Source of the DNA: Octadecabacter sp.
GTDB lineage: Bacteria > Pseudomonadota > Alphaproteobacteria > Rhodobacterales > Rhodobacteraceae
Assembly: GCA_018500065.2 (NCBI GenBank)
Contig: JAHBAO020000108.1
Span: forward strand, 1-40,241
DNA: 40,241 nucleotides
Reading direction: 5' to 3'
Shown: piece after piece, positions 15,036 through 23,252 of the stretch
Layout of the letters: each line of letters starts with the position of its first letter
How positions within the stretch are numbered: the first letter of the stretch is position 1
Translations under genes and position numbers: made by a program
The notes under the pieces: generated by a model
Databases searched by the model: none
Seen by the model: only the letters and a program-made list of their open reading frames with translations
What the model was told of the DNA's origin: nothing

Positions 15036-16364
15036 ATGGCTTATCGCATGTCTTTCAAATGGCTCAAACATTACTTGCCGCGTTCGCTTTATGGGCGGGC
15101 GGCGCTGATCCTGGTTTTGCCTGTCGTTACGCTACAATTGGTCATCTCGATTGGGTTTGTTCAACGCCATTTCGAAAAAGTAACCGATCAAATGACGCGG
15201 TCTGTCGTGTTGGACCTGCAATATGTGCAGAACGCGGTTCATGGGGCGGCGGATTTGGCAGACGTAACAGTGATTGTGGACAGAATTGCTGCGCCATTGG
15301 GTCTGACCCTGACGGTTCCTGCGTCCGATATGCCGACATCGGGCGATCGTCGTTGGTATGATCTCACCGGGAGCGTGGTTGAGCGCACGCTACATGCAAG
15401 TTTGGACGGTCTTGGACCCGTTATTTTGCCAAATACAAGCGTGGTTGAGCTGTGGTTTGAAAGCACACATGGCCCGATGAAGATTGAATTTGCACGGTGG
15501 CGCGTGTCCGCGTCCAACCCGCATCAATTGCTGGTCTGGCTGATCGTGCTGGGTGCGTTGATGACGCTGATTGCGTATTTTTATCTGCGCAATCAGTTGC
15601 GCCCGATCAAGCGGCTTGCGGCGGCGTCGACGGAATACGGGCGCGGGCGGGTGGTCCCGTACCATCCATCTGGTGCAAACGAGGTGCGCGCGGCGGGGCA
15701 TGCTTTCCTTGATATGCGCAACCGGATTGAACGCCAGACCCAGACACGAACCATGATGCTGTCTGGTGTAAGCCATGATTTACGGACGCCGCTTACACGG
15801 TTGCGGCTTGGCCTTGGGATGATGGATGAAGAGGAGGTCGCGCCACTGGTGCGCGATGTTGATGATATGCAGGGGTTGCTTGATGCCTTCCTTGATTTTG
15901 CCCGTGGTGATGCCGAGGGCGAGGCAGAAATGGTGGACCCAATTGCACTTGCCGCCGCGATTCTCGCAGACGGTGAACGCATGGGGCAGGCGGTAACGGC
16001 GGGTGTTATGGACGGCGATGGCGACGTGGCGCTGCGGCCGCTGGCGATCCGACGCGCGCTCGAGAATTTGATTGGAAATGCACTGCGCTACGGGGGGAAT
16101 GCGCGGCTAAGCGTGTCGATGACCCCCAAAGCGCTGGTGTTTTGCGTCGAAGACGACGGGCCGGGCATTCCTGCAGATCAAAGAGATGATGCAGTCCGCC
16201 CGTTCACGCGTCTTGATCCCGCGCGAAACCAAGATCGCGGCACAGGCGTCGGACTTGGCCTTGCGATTGTCGAAGATATCGCGCGGGCGCATGGCGGTGT
16301 TCTGCGGCTCGGCGAAAGTGCAGACATGGGCGGGTTGAAGGCAGAAATTGTGATGGGGCGGTAG
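15036..16364 (+). CDS. EnvZ-like sensor histidine kinase
   Basis: 442 residues: transmembrane segment 1 (about 22-43), a periplasmic sensor region of about 120 residues, transmembrane segment 2 (about 164-184), HAMP, a dimerisation domain with the phospho-acceptor His247 (SGVSHDLRTPLTRLRL), and an ATPase domain with N box ENLIGNALRY (343-351), DDGPGIP and GTGVGLGLAIV. The HxLRTPLTR box and the lengths match the OmpR-partnered EnvZ group. No response regulator is encoded on either side, so the partner must be elsewhere. The start may be Met1 or Met5; neither has a clear ribosome site. Confidence 0.9.
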   Translation: MAYRMSFKWLKHYLPRSLYGRAALILVLPVVTLQLVISIGFVQRHFEKVTDQMTRSVVLDLQYVQNAVHGAADLADVTVIVDRIAAPLGLTLTVPASDMPTSGDRRWYDLTGSVVERTLHASLDGLGPVILPNTSVVELWFESTHGPMKIEFARWRVSASNPHQLLVWLIVLGALMTLIAYFYLRNQLRPIKRLAAASTEYGRGRVVPYHPSGANEVRAAGHAFLDMRNRIERQTQTRTMMLSGVSHDLRTPLTRLRLGLGMMDEEEVAPLVRDVDDMQGLLDAFLDFARGDAEGEAEMVDPIALAAAILADGERMGQAVTAGVMDGDGDVALRPLAIRRALENLIGNALRYGGNARLSVSMTPKALVFCVEDDGPGIPADQRDDAVRPFTRLDPARNQDRGTGVGLGLAIVEDIARAHGGVLRLGESADMGGLKAEIVMGR

Positions 16365-16365
16365 T

Positions 16366-16409
16366 GATTTCTTTCAAAGAAATCAGACCGGAAGCTTTTG
16401 AAGTGTCCG
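16366..16409. terminator. Tandem hairpins after the kinase gene
   Basis: The palindrome GATTTCTTTCAAAGAAATC (16366-16384) is followed by CGGAAGCTT (16389-16397) pairing with AAGTGTCCG (16401-16409) with one mismatch. It lies directly after the kinase stop. The remaining 190 bases up to the tRNA hold no supported gene. Confidence 0.5.
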
Positions 16410-16597
16410 ATGCTGGAATGGGGTGCATTAACACTGATGAATTCAGCGATTTGGGAAACGGCACTGCGCATTTGCGGCGCAAACGCGCTTTGTGCTGGTC
16501 CGCGAAAATCGTCTTCGCGATTGGCACTGGTTTTGCGTCACGCTTGCTAGGGTGTGTGCTGTGTGTTTGCGAGCAAACCCACTTTGCACACTCTTTC

Positions 16598-16617
16598 CAA
16601 AAAACCTTCGTTTTTTG
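16598..16617 (-). terminator. Terminator after tRNA(CAU)
   Basis: CAAAAAAC (16598-16605) pairs with GTTTTTTG (16610-16617) around a 4-base loop, five bases beyond the tRNA 3' end. Reading along the - strand the second arm supplies six T, giving a compact intrinsic-type signal. Confidence 0.55.
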
Positions 16618-16621
16618 AAAA

Positions 16622-16698
16622 TGGTAGGCCCGGTAGGACTCGAACCTACGACCAAAGCGTTATGAGCGCTCTGCTCTAACCAACTGAGCTACAGGCCC
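16622..16698 (-). tRNA. tRNA with CAU anticodon, probably tRNA-Ile2
   Basis: Complete tRNA of 77 bases with encoded CCA and discriminator A. The anticodon loop CTCATAA reads CAU, so it is elongator Met or the lysidine-modified Ile2. Acceptor pairs C4-G69 and C5-G68 are present, which in E. coli mark Ile2 for TilS and are absent from tRNA-Met. The segment AGAGCAGAGCGCTCATAA also resembles Ile2. Not an initiator: the first pair is G-U and the anticodon stem lacks three G-C pairs. Confidence 0.85.
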
Positions 16699-16810
16699 GC
16701 CATGTGTGTCCTAGCAGAGGGGGCAGCGTGGTCAAGATCGCACCGTAAGTTGTGCTGGAAGATTTTGACTAAACGGGCTAGGACGCGGGCAACATTATCG
16801 GGGGACGACC

Positions 16811-17848
16811 ATGAGCGACAAGACTGGCCTGACATATGCGGATGCTGGCGTTGATATCGACGCGGGCAACACGCTGGTTGAACGCATTAAACCTGCAGCC
16901 AAACGCACCAAGCGTTCTGGCGTGATGGCAGGGCTTGGCGGTTTTGGCGCGATGTTTGATCTTAAGGGCGCAGGCTTCAAAGACCCGATCCTTGTGGCGG
17001 CCACAGACGGTGTTGGCACCAAGCTGCGCATCGCGATTGATACTGGAAACGTTGATGGCGTTGGCATTGATCTGGTTGCCATGTGCGTCAATGATTTGGT
17101 GTGCCAAGGTGCTGAACCTTTGTTTTTTCTGGACTATTTCGCGACAGGCAAACTTGAGCTTGAACAGGCGACACGCATCATCAACGGCATCGCTAAGGGG
17201 TGTGAGCTGTCTGGCTGTGCGCTGATTGGTGGTGAAACGGCGGAAATGCCGGGCATGTATCCTGCGGGCGATTTTGACCTTGCCGGTTTCAGCGTGGGTG
17301 CGATGGAACGCGGCGCGGACATCCCGCGCGATGTGGGGGTTGGCGACGTCTTAGTTGGGGTGTGGTCCAACGGGGTCCATTCGAATGGTTATTCATTGGT
17401 CCGCAAGATCGTTGAGAAATCTGGTCTTGCTTGGTCTGATCCATCGCCGTTCTCTGATGGGACATTGGGCGAAGCATTGCTGGCGCCCACGACGCTCTAT
17501 GTCAAAGGTGCCGTCGCCGCGATGCCAGATTTGCATGCTTTGGCGCATATCACGGGGGGCGGGTTGACTGAAAACCTTCCGCGTGTGTTGCCGGAGGGCC
17601 TCGGCGCGACGATTGAATTGAACGCGTGGCACTTGCCGCCCGTGTTTGGTTGGTTGGCCGAACAGGGTGGGCTTGCGCCCGCTGAAATGCTTAAGACGTT
17701 CAATTGTGGTATTGGCATGGTTGCCGTTGTTGCGCGTGATCGCGCACAGGCCGTTGGTGATACGTTTGAAGCGGCTGGCCATAGCGTTTGTGTGCTGGGC
17801 GAAGTCACAGACAGCGGCACGATTGAGTACACAGGATCGCTTTTGTGA
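16811..17848 (+). CDS. purM: Phosphoribosylformylglycinamidine cyclo-ligase (AIR synthase)
   Basis: Closes the imidazole ring in de novo purine synthesis, FGAM plus ATP to AIR. 345 residues, the family length. Signature stretches are GLTYADAGVDIDAGN at the start, the glycine-rich GVMAGLGGFGAMFDL, DGVGTKL, and GGETAEMPGMY, followed by GVWSNGVHSNGYSLVRK. GGGGA precedes the ATG by 6 bases. It overlaps purN by four bases (GTGA), so the two are translationally coupled; purC-purS-purQ lie 8 kb downstream. Confidence 0.97.
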   Translation: MSDKTGLTYADAGVDIDAGNTLVERIKPAAKRTKRSGVMAGLGGFGAMFDLKGAGFKDPILVAATDGVGTKLRIAIDTGNVDGVGIDLVAMCVNDLVCQGAEPLFFLDYFATGKLELEQATRIINGIAKGCELSGCALIGGETAEMPGMYPAGDFDLAGFSVGAMERGADIPRDVGVGDVLVGVWSNGVHSNGYSLVRKIVEKSGLAWSDPSPFSDGTLGEALLAPTTLYVKGAVAAMPDLHALAHITGGGLTENLPRVLPEGLGATIELNAWHLPPVFGWLAEQGGLAPAEMLKTFNCGIGMVAVVARDRAQAVGDTFEAAGHSVCVLGEVTDSGTIEYTGSLL

Positions 17849-18453
17849 AACGCGTCGCCATCCTGATTTCGGGTGGTGGCTCGAATATGGTGGCGCTTGC
17901 GAACAGCATGATTGGTGACCATCCGGCGCGTCCGGTGGTGGTGATTTCCAATGACCCGAAGGCGGGTGGTTTGGCGAAAGCACGTAACCTTGGTATTGCA
18001 ACGGCTATCGTTGATCATCGTGAATACCCTAATGATCGCAATGCCTTCGAGGGGGTACTTCATGCGACACTTGAAGGCTACAAGCCCGACATTGTTTGTC
18101 TGGCGGGCTTTATGCGTATCCTGACCGAAGGGTTCACTGCACGATATGAAGGCCGGATGCTGAACATTCATCCGTCGTTGCTGCCCAAGTACAAAGGCTT
18201 GCACACCCATGCGCGTGCGCTTGAGGCTGGGGATGCAGAACATGGATGCAGCGTGCATGAGGTGACCGCCGCGTTGGATGATGGCCCTGTTTTGGGGCAA
18301 GCCCGCATCGCGATTGAAGACGGGGATACGCCTGACACCCTCGCCAGCCGATTGCTGTCATTAGAACACCAACTTTACCCCGCCGTTTTGCGCCGCTTTG
18401 CGATTGGAGATCGTGCGCCGGTGTATCTTCCAATCAGTGAACCAATCCCCTAA
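17845..18453 (+). CDS. purN: Phosphoribosylglycinamide formyltransferase
   Basis: Transfers a formyl group from 10-formyl-THF to GAR in purine synthesis. 202 residues from a GTG that overlaps the purM stop. Visible motifs are the N-terminal VAILISGGGSNMVAL, the folate and catalytic region CLAGFMRIL, and the signature HPSLLPKYKGLHTHARALEAG with its catalytic histidine; the catalytic Asp lies in DDGPVLGQARI. All expected catalytic positions (Asn, His, Asp) appear intact. Confidence 0.96.
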   Translation: MKRVAILISGGGSNMVALANSMIGDHPARPVVVISNDPKAGGLAKARNLGIATAIVDHREYPNDRNAFEGVLHATLEGYKPDIVCLAGFMRILTEGFTARYEGRMLNIHPSLLPKYKGLHTHARALEAGDAEHGCSVHEVTAALDDGPVLGQARIAIEDGDTPDTLASRLLSLEHQLYPAVLRRFAIGDRAPVYLPISEPIP

Positions 18454-18506
18454 GCTTACACAGGCGAGCGGGGGGCCGCGACGAATAGAAAAAAGAAAAG
18501 GCCCAG

Positions 18507-19664
18507 ATGAAGACCATCACAACGACGACAGATCTTGCCGCATATTGCGCCGAGGCCGCTAAATATCCTTACGTGACCGTGGACACCGAATTTCTGCGCG
18601 AACGGACCTATTATTCCAAACTTTGCCTGATCCAACTGGCCTATATGGGCGACGGCAAGGATGATGCGGTCTTGGTTGATCCATTGTCTGACGGACTTGA
18701 TCTGGCCCCGCTTTATGAACTGTTTCAAGACGAGAACGTGGTTAAGGTTTTCCACGCCGCCCGCCAAGACCTTGAGATTTTCTATATTGATCAGGGTGTT
18801 ATTCCCGCACCATTGTTTGACACGCAGGTCGCGGCGATGGTTTGCGGGTTTGGCGAACAGGCAGGCTATGAGACGCTGGTACGCAAAATTGCCAAGGATT
18901 CGGTTGATAAGTCTTCGCGCTTTACCGATTGGTCGCGCCGCCCGCTGACGGATGCCCAGCGCACCTATGCGCTGGCGGATGTGACTCATTTGCGCGTGAT
19001 TTATGAATTCCTGTCCGCGCAATTGGACAAGTCTGGCCGCAAAAAATGGGTCGCCGAAGAGATGGCCGTGCTAAATGATCCGACCACATATCAAGCGGAC
19101 CCAGACTTGGCTTGGAAACGCGTAAAAACGCGGACGAGTTCGGGTAAATTTCTGTCGATCGTGCGCGAATTGGCGCGGTTTCGTGAAATCTACGCACAAT
19201 CGCGCAATATACCGCGCAATCGTGTGTTCAAAGATGACGCCTTGGTTGAGGTTGCATCAACAAAACCCGCGTCTGAACAAGACTTGGGGCGTTCGCGCCT
19301 GTTGCTGCGCGAAGCACGCCGTGGCGACATTGCCGAGGGTATTTTAAACGCGGTGAAGGTTGGTTTGGCGGTCAAACCAGAAGACGCGCCGCGCGTTGAG
19401 TCCAGTCGTGAGAAATTACAGGTGAACCCTGCGTTGGCGGATATGCTGCGCGTGTTGGTGAAATCCGTTGCAGATACCGAAGGCGTGGCCCAAAAGCTGA
19501 TCGCCAATAGCGCTGATCTGGATGCGATTGCCGGCGGCATTCGCGATGTCGCGGCCCTGCGTGGTTGGCGCAAAGAAGTGTTCGGTGACGATGCCCTGCG
19601 TCTGTGCAATGGTGAAATCGGCTTGGCCGTGAAGGGCGAAAAGGTCGTTACCTTCGCGCTTTAA
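18507..19664 (+). CDS. rnd: Ribonuclease D
   Basis: 3'-5' exoribonuclease that trims tRNA and other stable RNA 3' ends. 385 residues. The DEDD-type exonuclease domain occupies about 1-175 with VDTEFLRERTYYSKLCLIQ (metal ligands Asp26 and Glu28), VFHAARQDLEIF, and YALADVTHLRVIYEFL carrying the Tyr/Asp of the third motif. An HRDC domain follows (about 210-290), and the C-terminal part resembles the second helical repeat of RNase D. It starts 53 bases after purN on the same strand and may be read through from it; its stop is six bases from the convergent lipoprotein gene. Confidence 0.93.
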   Translation: MKTITTTTDLAAYCAEAAKYPYVTVDTEFLRERTYYSKLCLIQLAYMGDGKDDAVLVDPLSDGLDLAPLYELFQDENVVKVFHAARQDLEIFYIDQGVIPAPLFDTQVAAMVCGFGEQAGYETLVRKIAKDSVDKSSRFTDWSRRPLTDAQRTYALADVTHLRVIYEFLSAQLDKSGRKKWVAEEMAVLNDPTTYQADPDLAWKRVKTRTSSGKFLSIVRELARFREIYAQSRNIPRNRVFKDDALVEVASTKPASEQDLGRSRLLLREARRGDIAEGILNAVKVGLAVKPEDAPRVESSREKLQVNPALADMLRVLVKSVADTEGVAQKLIANSADLDAIAGGIRDVAALRGWRKEVFGDDALRLCNGEIGLAVKGEKVVTFAL

Positions 19665-19669
19665 GCGCG
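19655..19669. terminator. Short hairpin at the rnd/lipoprotein junction
   Basis: CGCGCT (19655-19660) pairs with AGCGCG (19664-19669), overlapping the rnd stop codon and followed by TTTAA. It is placed to serve both convergent genes but is short for a strong terminator. Confidence 0.35.
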
Positions 19670-19670
19670 T

Positions 19671-20156
19671 TTAACGACCGGATGTGCGTGCGTTTGTGGC
19701 AGATTGAACCCGAACAGTGCGAATGCCGGTAAGGTCAACGTTATCAATGACATAAGCGGCGCTGATTTGGCGTGACCGCGTTGTGCCGGGCACTTCCAAA
19801 CGGGTTGGCCGTTGCGCGCGGAACTCAAGCATCAGCACGCCGTTTTCAACGCCGCGGCTGATCAGCTCAGCGTTAAAGAACCCTTGGGTTTCAGCGACAC
19901 CAACAGCGCGCACGATGGCGCCACTTGGCGCACGATCAACATTCAGGGACGTGATGCTTTGCACCAGCACGCGGCCATCAACAACGACATCACGGCGGCC
20001 GGCAGGCACCAGCGGGCGGCGCTCTCCAGTTTCGGTCACTGCGGTCTCGGTGCTGTTGCCAAACCAGTTAAAAGGGTTGAAGCGGCTTTCAGAAATCCGT
20101 GCGCAGCCCGAAAGCGTGAGCAGGACAGCAGTGCCTAGAAGTGTTGCGCGCAGCAT
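19671..20156 (-). CDS. Conserved lipoprotein of unknown function
   Basis: 161 residues. The N-terminus MLRATLLGTAVLLTLSGC is a lipoprotein signal with a clear lipobox (LSGC), so Cys18 should be lipidated and the rest periplasmic. A linker with NPFNWFGNS leads into a mixed domain beginning DVVVDGRVLVQSI, then VDRAPSGAIVRAVGVAETQGFFNAEL. No enzymatic motif is seen. I recognise the architecture as one common in Rhodobacteraceae but cannot name a function. It stands alone on this strand, divergent from the sufE-like gene by about 120 bases. Confidence 0.75.
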   Translation of the reverse strand: MLRATLLGTAVLLTLSGCARISESRFNPFNWFGNSTETAVTETGERRPLVPAGRRDVVVDGRVLVQSITSLNVDRAPSGAIVRAVGVAETQGFFNAELISRGVENGVLMLEFRAQRPTRLEVPGTTRSRQISAAYVIDNVDLTGIRTVRVQSATNARTSGR

Positions 20157-20276
20157 GGGTCAGTCCCTTTGGTCTTGTTTGGTACGTCTTGCTAGCCCAA
20201 AGTTGTCCTCATGAAAAGCGGGCACTGGACGTTTGAGGGGGCCGCGCCTAAGTCAGGGGCAAGATAGGGGACTACT

Positions 20277-20678
20277 ATGGCCACGACTGCCTTTGAAGAA
20301 ATTGCTGAAACGTTCGAGTTTCTGGAGGATTGGGAAGACCGTTACGCGCATGTCATCGACATGGGCCGCGAAATGCCGCCCCTTGATGACGCGTTCAAAG
20401 TTCCAGCGACCAAGGTCGACGGCTGTGCATCGCAGGTTTGGCTGGTTCCTAAAGTTGAGGACGGCATATTCACCTTTCAAGGCGCGAGTGACGCGATGAT
20501 CGTCAGCGGGCTGATCGCGATTTTGCACGCCTTGTATAACGGTTTACCTGTGAACAAGATTGCTGGCGTTGATGCCCGTGCAGAACTGGAACGTCTTGGA
20601 TTGAACGATCATTTGTCCGCACAGCGCTCCAACGGGGTGCGCGCGATGATTGAGCGGATTCGCAGCGTTACTGCTTAA
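20277..20678 (+). CDS. sufE: SufE family sulfur acceptor
   Basis: Accepts persulfide sulfur from the SufS cysteine desulfurase and passes it to Fe-S scaffold proteins. 133 residues, the family length. The acceptor cysteine is Cys50 in KVDGCASQVWL, the diagnostic SufE motif, and the second family block IVSGLIAILHALYNGLP follows. AGGGG precedes the ATG by about 6 bases. It is not beside other suf genes here, which is usual for this group. It ends convergently with the DUF1638 gene with 4 bases of overlap. Confidence 0.93.
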   Translation: MATTAFEEIAETFEFLEDWEDRYAHVIDMGREMPPLDDAFKVPATKVDGCASQVWLVPKVEDGIFTFQGASDAMIVSGLIAILHALYNGLPVNKIAGVDARAELERLGLNDHLSAQRSNGVRAMIERIRSVTA

Positions 20679-21289
20679 CGCACGGCGGCGAGCGACGTTT
20701 CCAAGTCACCATATCCCGTCAAACGCCGCTCAAACTTCAGCCCAAGTCGTTCGGCGTGTTTTTTGGCGAGTTCGGTCAGGGCAGGGTTGTCCGTTTGCGC
20801 CTGATAGACCATCTTTTCATAGTTCCCGAAATACATGTCGCGCAGGTCGGGGTGGCGATCCATGCCCAGTGGTTTCCAGATAAACGCATCAAACTGGCGA
20901 ACGGAAAAATCTGTCAGATAGAACGCCGTCATCTCGCCCAAGTCCTCAAAAGCGGCATTGCCTTCAAAGAAGCTGTAGCAATGGGGCCCCTCAACCATTT
21001 GCACGCCCATGCGATCACAGGCGGCTTTTAACAGCCCACCCGTGCCGCAGTCCGCATAAACCACATAGATATCTTTAAAATCATCGCGGCGCTCGGACAC
21101 CATTTTTTCAACGGCGGCCACTATTTTATCGGGTGTGTGGTGATAGTTCGCGGGCAGGCAATGTAGATGCAAATGGTCCCAGCCGTTTGCCTCATTCAAC
21201 GCCAGAATTTCGCGCGCCAAAGCGCCACAGGCGATCAGCAGGATTTTGCCCGCGCCATCGGGGACAGTTGGGAGTGATGTGTCATCCAT
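20675..21289 (-). CDS. DUF1638 family protein
   Basis: 204 residues, soluble. Recognisable DUF1638 features are the opening KILLIACGALAREILAL, then LHCLPANYHHTPDKIV and YADCGTGGLL, and later GPHCYSFFEGN. Conserved Cys and His residues in these blocks suggest metal or cofactor binding, but no activity is established from sequence. It is the last gene of a run with a corrinoid-binding protein and a homocysteine methyltransferase, 75 bases after the former, so a role in cobalamin-dependent methyl transfer, for example reactivation or assembly, is a reasonable inference. AAGGGG precedes the start. Confidence 0.85.
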   Translation of the reverse strand: MDDTSLPTVPDGAGKILLIACGALAREILALNEANGWDHLHLHCLPANYHHTPDKIVAAVEKMVSERRDDFKDIYVVYADCGTGGLLKAACDRMGVQMVEGPHCYSFFEGNAAFEDLGEMTAFYLTDFSVRQFDAFIWKPLGMDRHPDLRDMYFGNYEKMVYQAQTDNPALTELAKKHAERLGLKFERRLTGYGDLETSLAAVR

Positions 21290-21364
21290 GCGCGGGCCCC
21301 TTCAAATGAAAACGCGTCCGGCAGCAGGGCCACCGGCCGCGCTGGAATTTCAATTTAGCACGTT

Positions 21365-22069
21365 TTAGGCGGTGGCGCCTTGGTTGTGTTTGCGGGCCAT
21401 AAACGTCTTTGCGGTTTCAACGGCCACCGCCGCATCACGACAATAGGCGTCGGCGCCGATGGCCTTGCCGAATTCTTCGTTCAGCGGCGCACCGCCCACC
21501 AGCACGATCATTTCATCGCGGATGCCTTGCTCAACCATCGTGTCGATCACGACCTTCATGTAAGGCATCGTCGTGGTGAGGAGGGCGGACATGCCAAGAA
21601 TATCGGGCTCTTCCGTCGCAATCGCTTCAAGGTAGCTTTCAACGGCGTTGTTGATGCCAAGGTCGACGACTTCGAAACCCGCGCCTTCCATCATCATGGA
21701 CACAAGGTTCTTGCCGATGTCGTGAATGTCGCCTTTGACGGTGCCGATGACCATTTTGCCAACGCGCGGCGCGCCTGTTTCGGCAAGCAGCGGCTTGAGG
21801 ATAAACATGCCCCCCTTCATCGCGTTCGCCGCCAAAAGAACTTCGGGCACAAACAAGATACCATCGCGGAAATCGTGGCCAACGATGGTCATGCCGCCCA
21901 CCAGCGCTTTGGTCAGAATGTCGTAGGGCGCCCACTTGCGTTCGAGCAGGATGTTAACGCCTTCTTCAATCTCTTCTTTGAGGCCATCGTACAGATCATC
22001 AAACATCTGCGCGACAAGGTCGTCGTCGTTCAGGTCTGCGAGGATGATGTCGTCTTCTTGATCGGACAT
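21365..22069 (-). CDS. Corrinoid-binding protein (MtbC/MetH cobalamin-module type)
   Basis: 234 residues made of two domains: a helical cap (about 15-95) and a Rossmann-like B12-binding domain (about 100-225). The diagnostic DxHxxG is DIHDIG at 114-119, with His116 as the expected lower cobalt ligand, followed by GFEVVDLG, GMSALLTTTM and the VGGAPLN region. It corresponds to the cobalamin module of methionine synthase MetH as a separate protein. The start at 22069 (MSDQEDD) fits the family and has AAGGG upstream; a longer in-frame start at 22171 would add unrelated sequence within the leader hairpin. It lies between bmt and the DUF1638 gene. Confidence 0.92.
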   Translation of the reverse strand: MSDQEDDIILADLNDDDLVAQMFDDLYDGLKEEIEEGVNILLERKWAPYDILTKALVGGMTIVGHDFRDGILFVPEVLLAANAMKGGMFILKPLLAETGAPRVGKMVIGTVKGDIHDIGKNLVSMMMEGAGFEVVDLGINNAVESYLEAIATEEPDILGMSALLTTTMPYMKVVIDTMVEQGIRDEMIVLVGGAPLNEEFGKAIGADAYCRDAAVAVETAKTFMARKHNQGATA

Positions 22070-22112
22070 GGGGGAACCCTTTGAAGTGTCGTTAATTGAT
22101 TTGCGCGTAAAT

Positions 22113-22161
22113 GTCGCAGGCGGTCTGGACCGATTGCGACACAAGGTGCCCAGACTGCGAC
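22113..22161 (-). promoter_or_regulatory. Long hairpin in the leader of the corrinoid gene
   Basis: In the 154-base gap after bmt, GTCGCAG (22113-22119) pairs with CTGCGAC (22155-22161) and TCTGG (22124-22128) with CCAGA (22150-22154), leaving a 4-base bulge and a 21-base loop containing another TGCGACA. It matches no B12 or SAM/SAH riboswitch that I can recognise. It may be an attenuator, a processing site or an operator. Confidence 0.4.
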
Positions 22162-22223
22162 GATCCTGCAAATGAATAACGCGCAGGACGAAGCTGAAAG
22201 ATATTCAGTGTCGTTCTGGGACT

Positions 22224-23252
22224 TTAGCCGCGGCGGCGGCCACGGCGTGGTGCGCGCACTGGGCCCGCGCCGTCCGTTCCATCGGATTCAGACGAGAACC
22301 CACCCATCGCTTCGGTGATTGCCTCAAGCGTTGGCGCGTCGCCTTTGGGGCGGGTTTCGAGCGCTTCGCGCATCGCTTTCAGGTGCTCTGGTGTCGTACC
22401 ACAACAGCCGCCAATGATTGTCGCCCCACTATTGCGCGCAAGGCAGGCATAGTCGGCCATCAATTCTGGGGTGCCGTCATAGTGGATATGGCCGTCGACG
22501 TATTTCGGGATGCCCGCGTTGCCTTTGGCGATGACGGGTTGTTCTGGTCCGGCAGATGCAAAGCCCAAAACGGTGCGCAGCAGATCAGACGCGCCAACAC
22601 CGCAGTTTGCGCCAAACGCGATTGGTGGATTGGGCAGTTTGCCGACAAGCTTTACCAATTCAGCGCTGGTCAGGCCCATCATTGTGCGGCCCGCGGTGTC
22701 AAAACTCATCGTGCCGCACCACGGCATGTCGGCAAGCGCGAAGGCCGCAGCGGCGGCTTTGAATTCGTCGCCAGCGGAAATGGTTTCGACCCAGCACACA
22801 TCCGCGCCGCCTGCTTTCAGGCCCTCGGCCTGTTCGTGAAACATCTCAACGGCGCTTTCGAACGTCAATGTACCGCCCATGTGATCCATGATGTCACCTG
22901 TCGGCCCAACGGACCCAGCAACAACCACTTTGCGGCCAGATTTGTCGGCAACGTCGCGGCCGATTTCGGCGGCTACTTTGTTGATTTCATGCACTTGATC
23001 TTGGCCGTCGTGCAGTTTCAGGCGGGATGCATTGCCGCCAAATGTGTTGGTCAGGAAAATGTCTGATCCTGCGTCAACTGCGCCTTGGTACAGGGCGGTG
23101 ATACGGTCGCGGTGTTCAAAGTTCCAGAATTCCGGCGCGTCGCCAGACTGCAGGCCCATGTTGAACAACGTCGTGCCTGTCGCGCCATCGGCCAAAAGCC
23201 AGTCGCGCGTTGCAAGGAGGTCAGACAGGGTGTTGGGCTGGATCGTGGACAT
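22224..23252 (-). CDS. bmt: Betaine/cobalamin-linked homocysteine S-methyltransferase
   Basis: 342 residues; the homocysteine-binding zinc domain of the methionine synthase family. The zinc ligands are Cys217 (GANCGVG) and the pair Cys283-Cys284 (GGCCGTT). The N-terminal LLADGATGTTLF and LTNTFGGN are further family blocks. Followed by a separate corrinoid protein and a DUF1638 protein, it most likely supplies the homocysteine module of a split cobalamin-dependent methionine synthase; betaine-homocysteine methyl transfer is the alternative. The C-terminus ends in an unusual arginine-rich tail (RRGRRRG). AGGAG lies about 9 bases before the ATG, inside the end of the upstream gene. Confidence 0.88.
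   Translation of the reverse strand: MSTIQPNTLSDLLATRDWLLADGATGTTLFNMGLQSGDAPEFWNFEHRDRITALYQGAVDAGSDIFLTNTFGGNASRLKLHDGQDQVHEINKVAAEIGRDVADKSGRKVVVAGSVGPTGDIMDHMGGTLTFESAVEMFHEQAEGLKAGGADVCWVETISAGDEFKAAAAAFALADMPWCGTMSFDTAGRTMMGLTSAELVKLVGKLPNPPIAFGANCGVGASDLLRTVLGFASAGPEQPVIAKGNAGIPKYVDGHIHYDGTPELMADYACLARNSGATIIGGCCGTTPEHLKAMREALETRPKGDAPTLEAITEAMGGFSSESDGTDGAGPVRAPRRGRRRG

Noticed and set aside
22070..22223. Cobalamin, SAM or SAH riboswitch before the corrinoid gene
   Set aside because: None of the conserved boxes of these classes that I know is visible; only a generic hairpin is supported.
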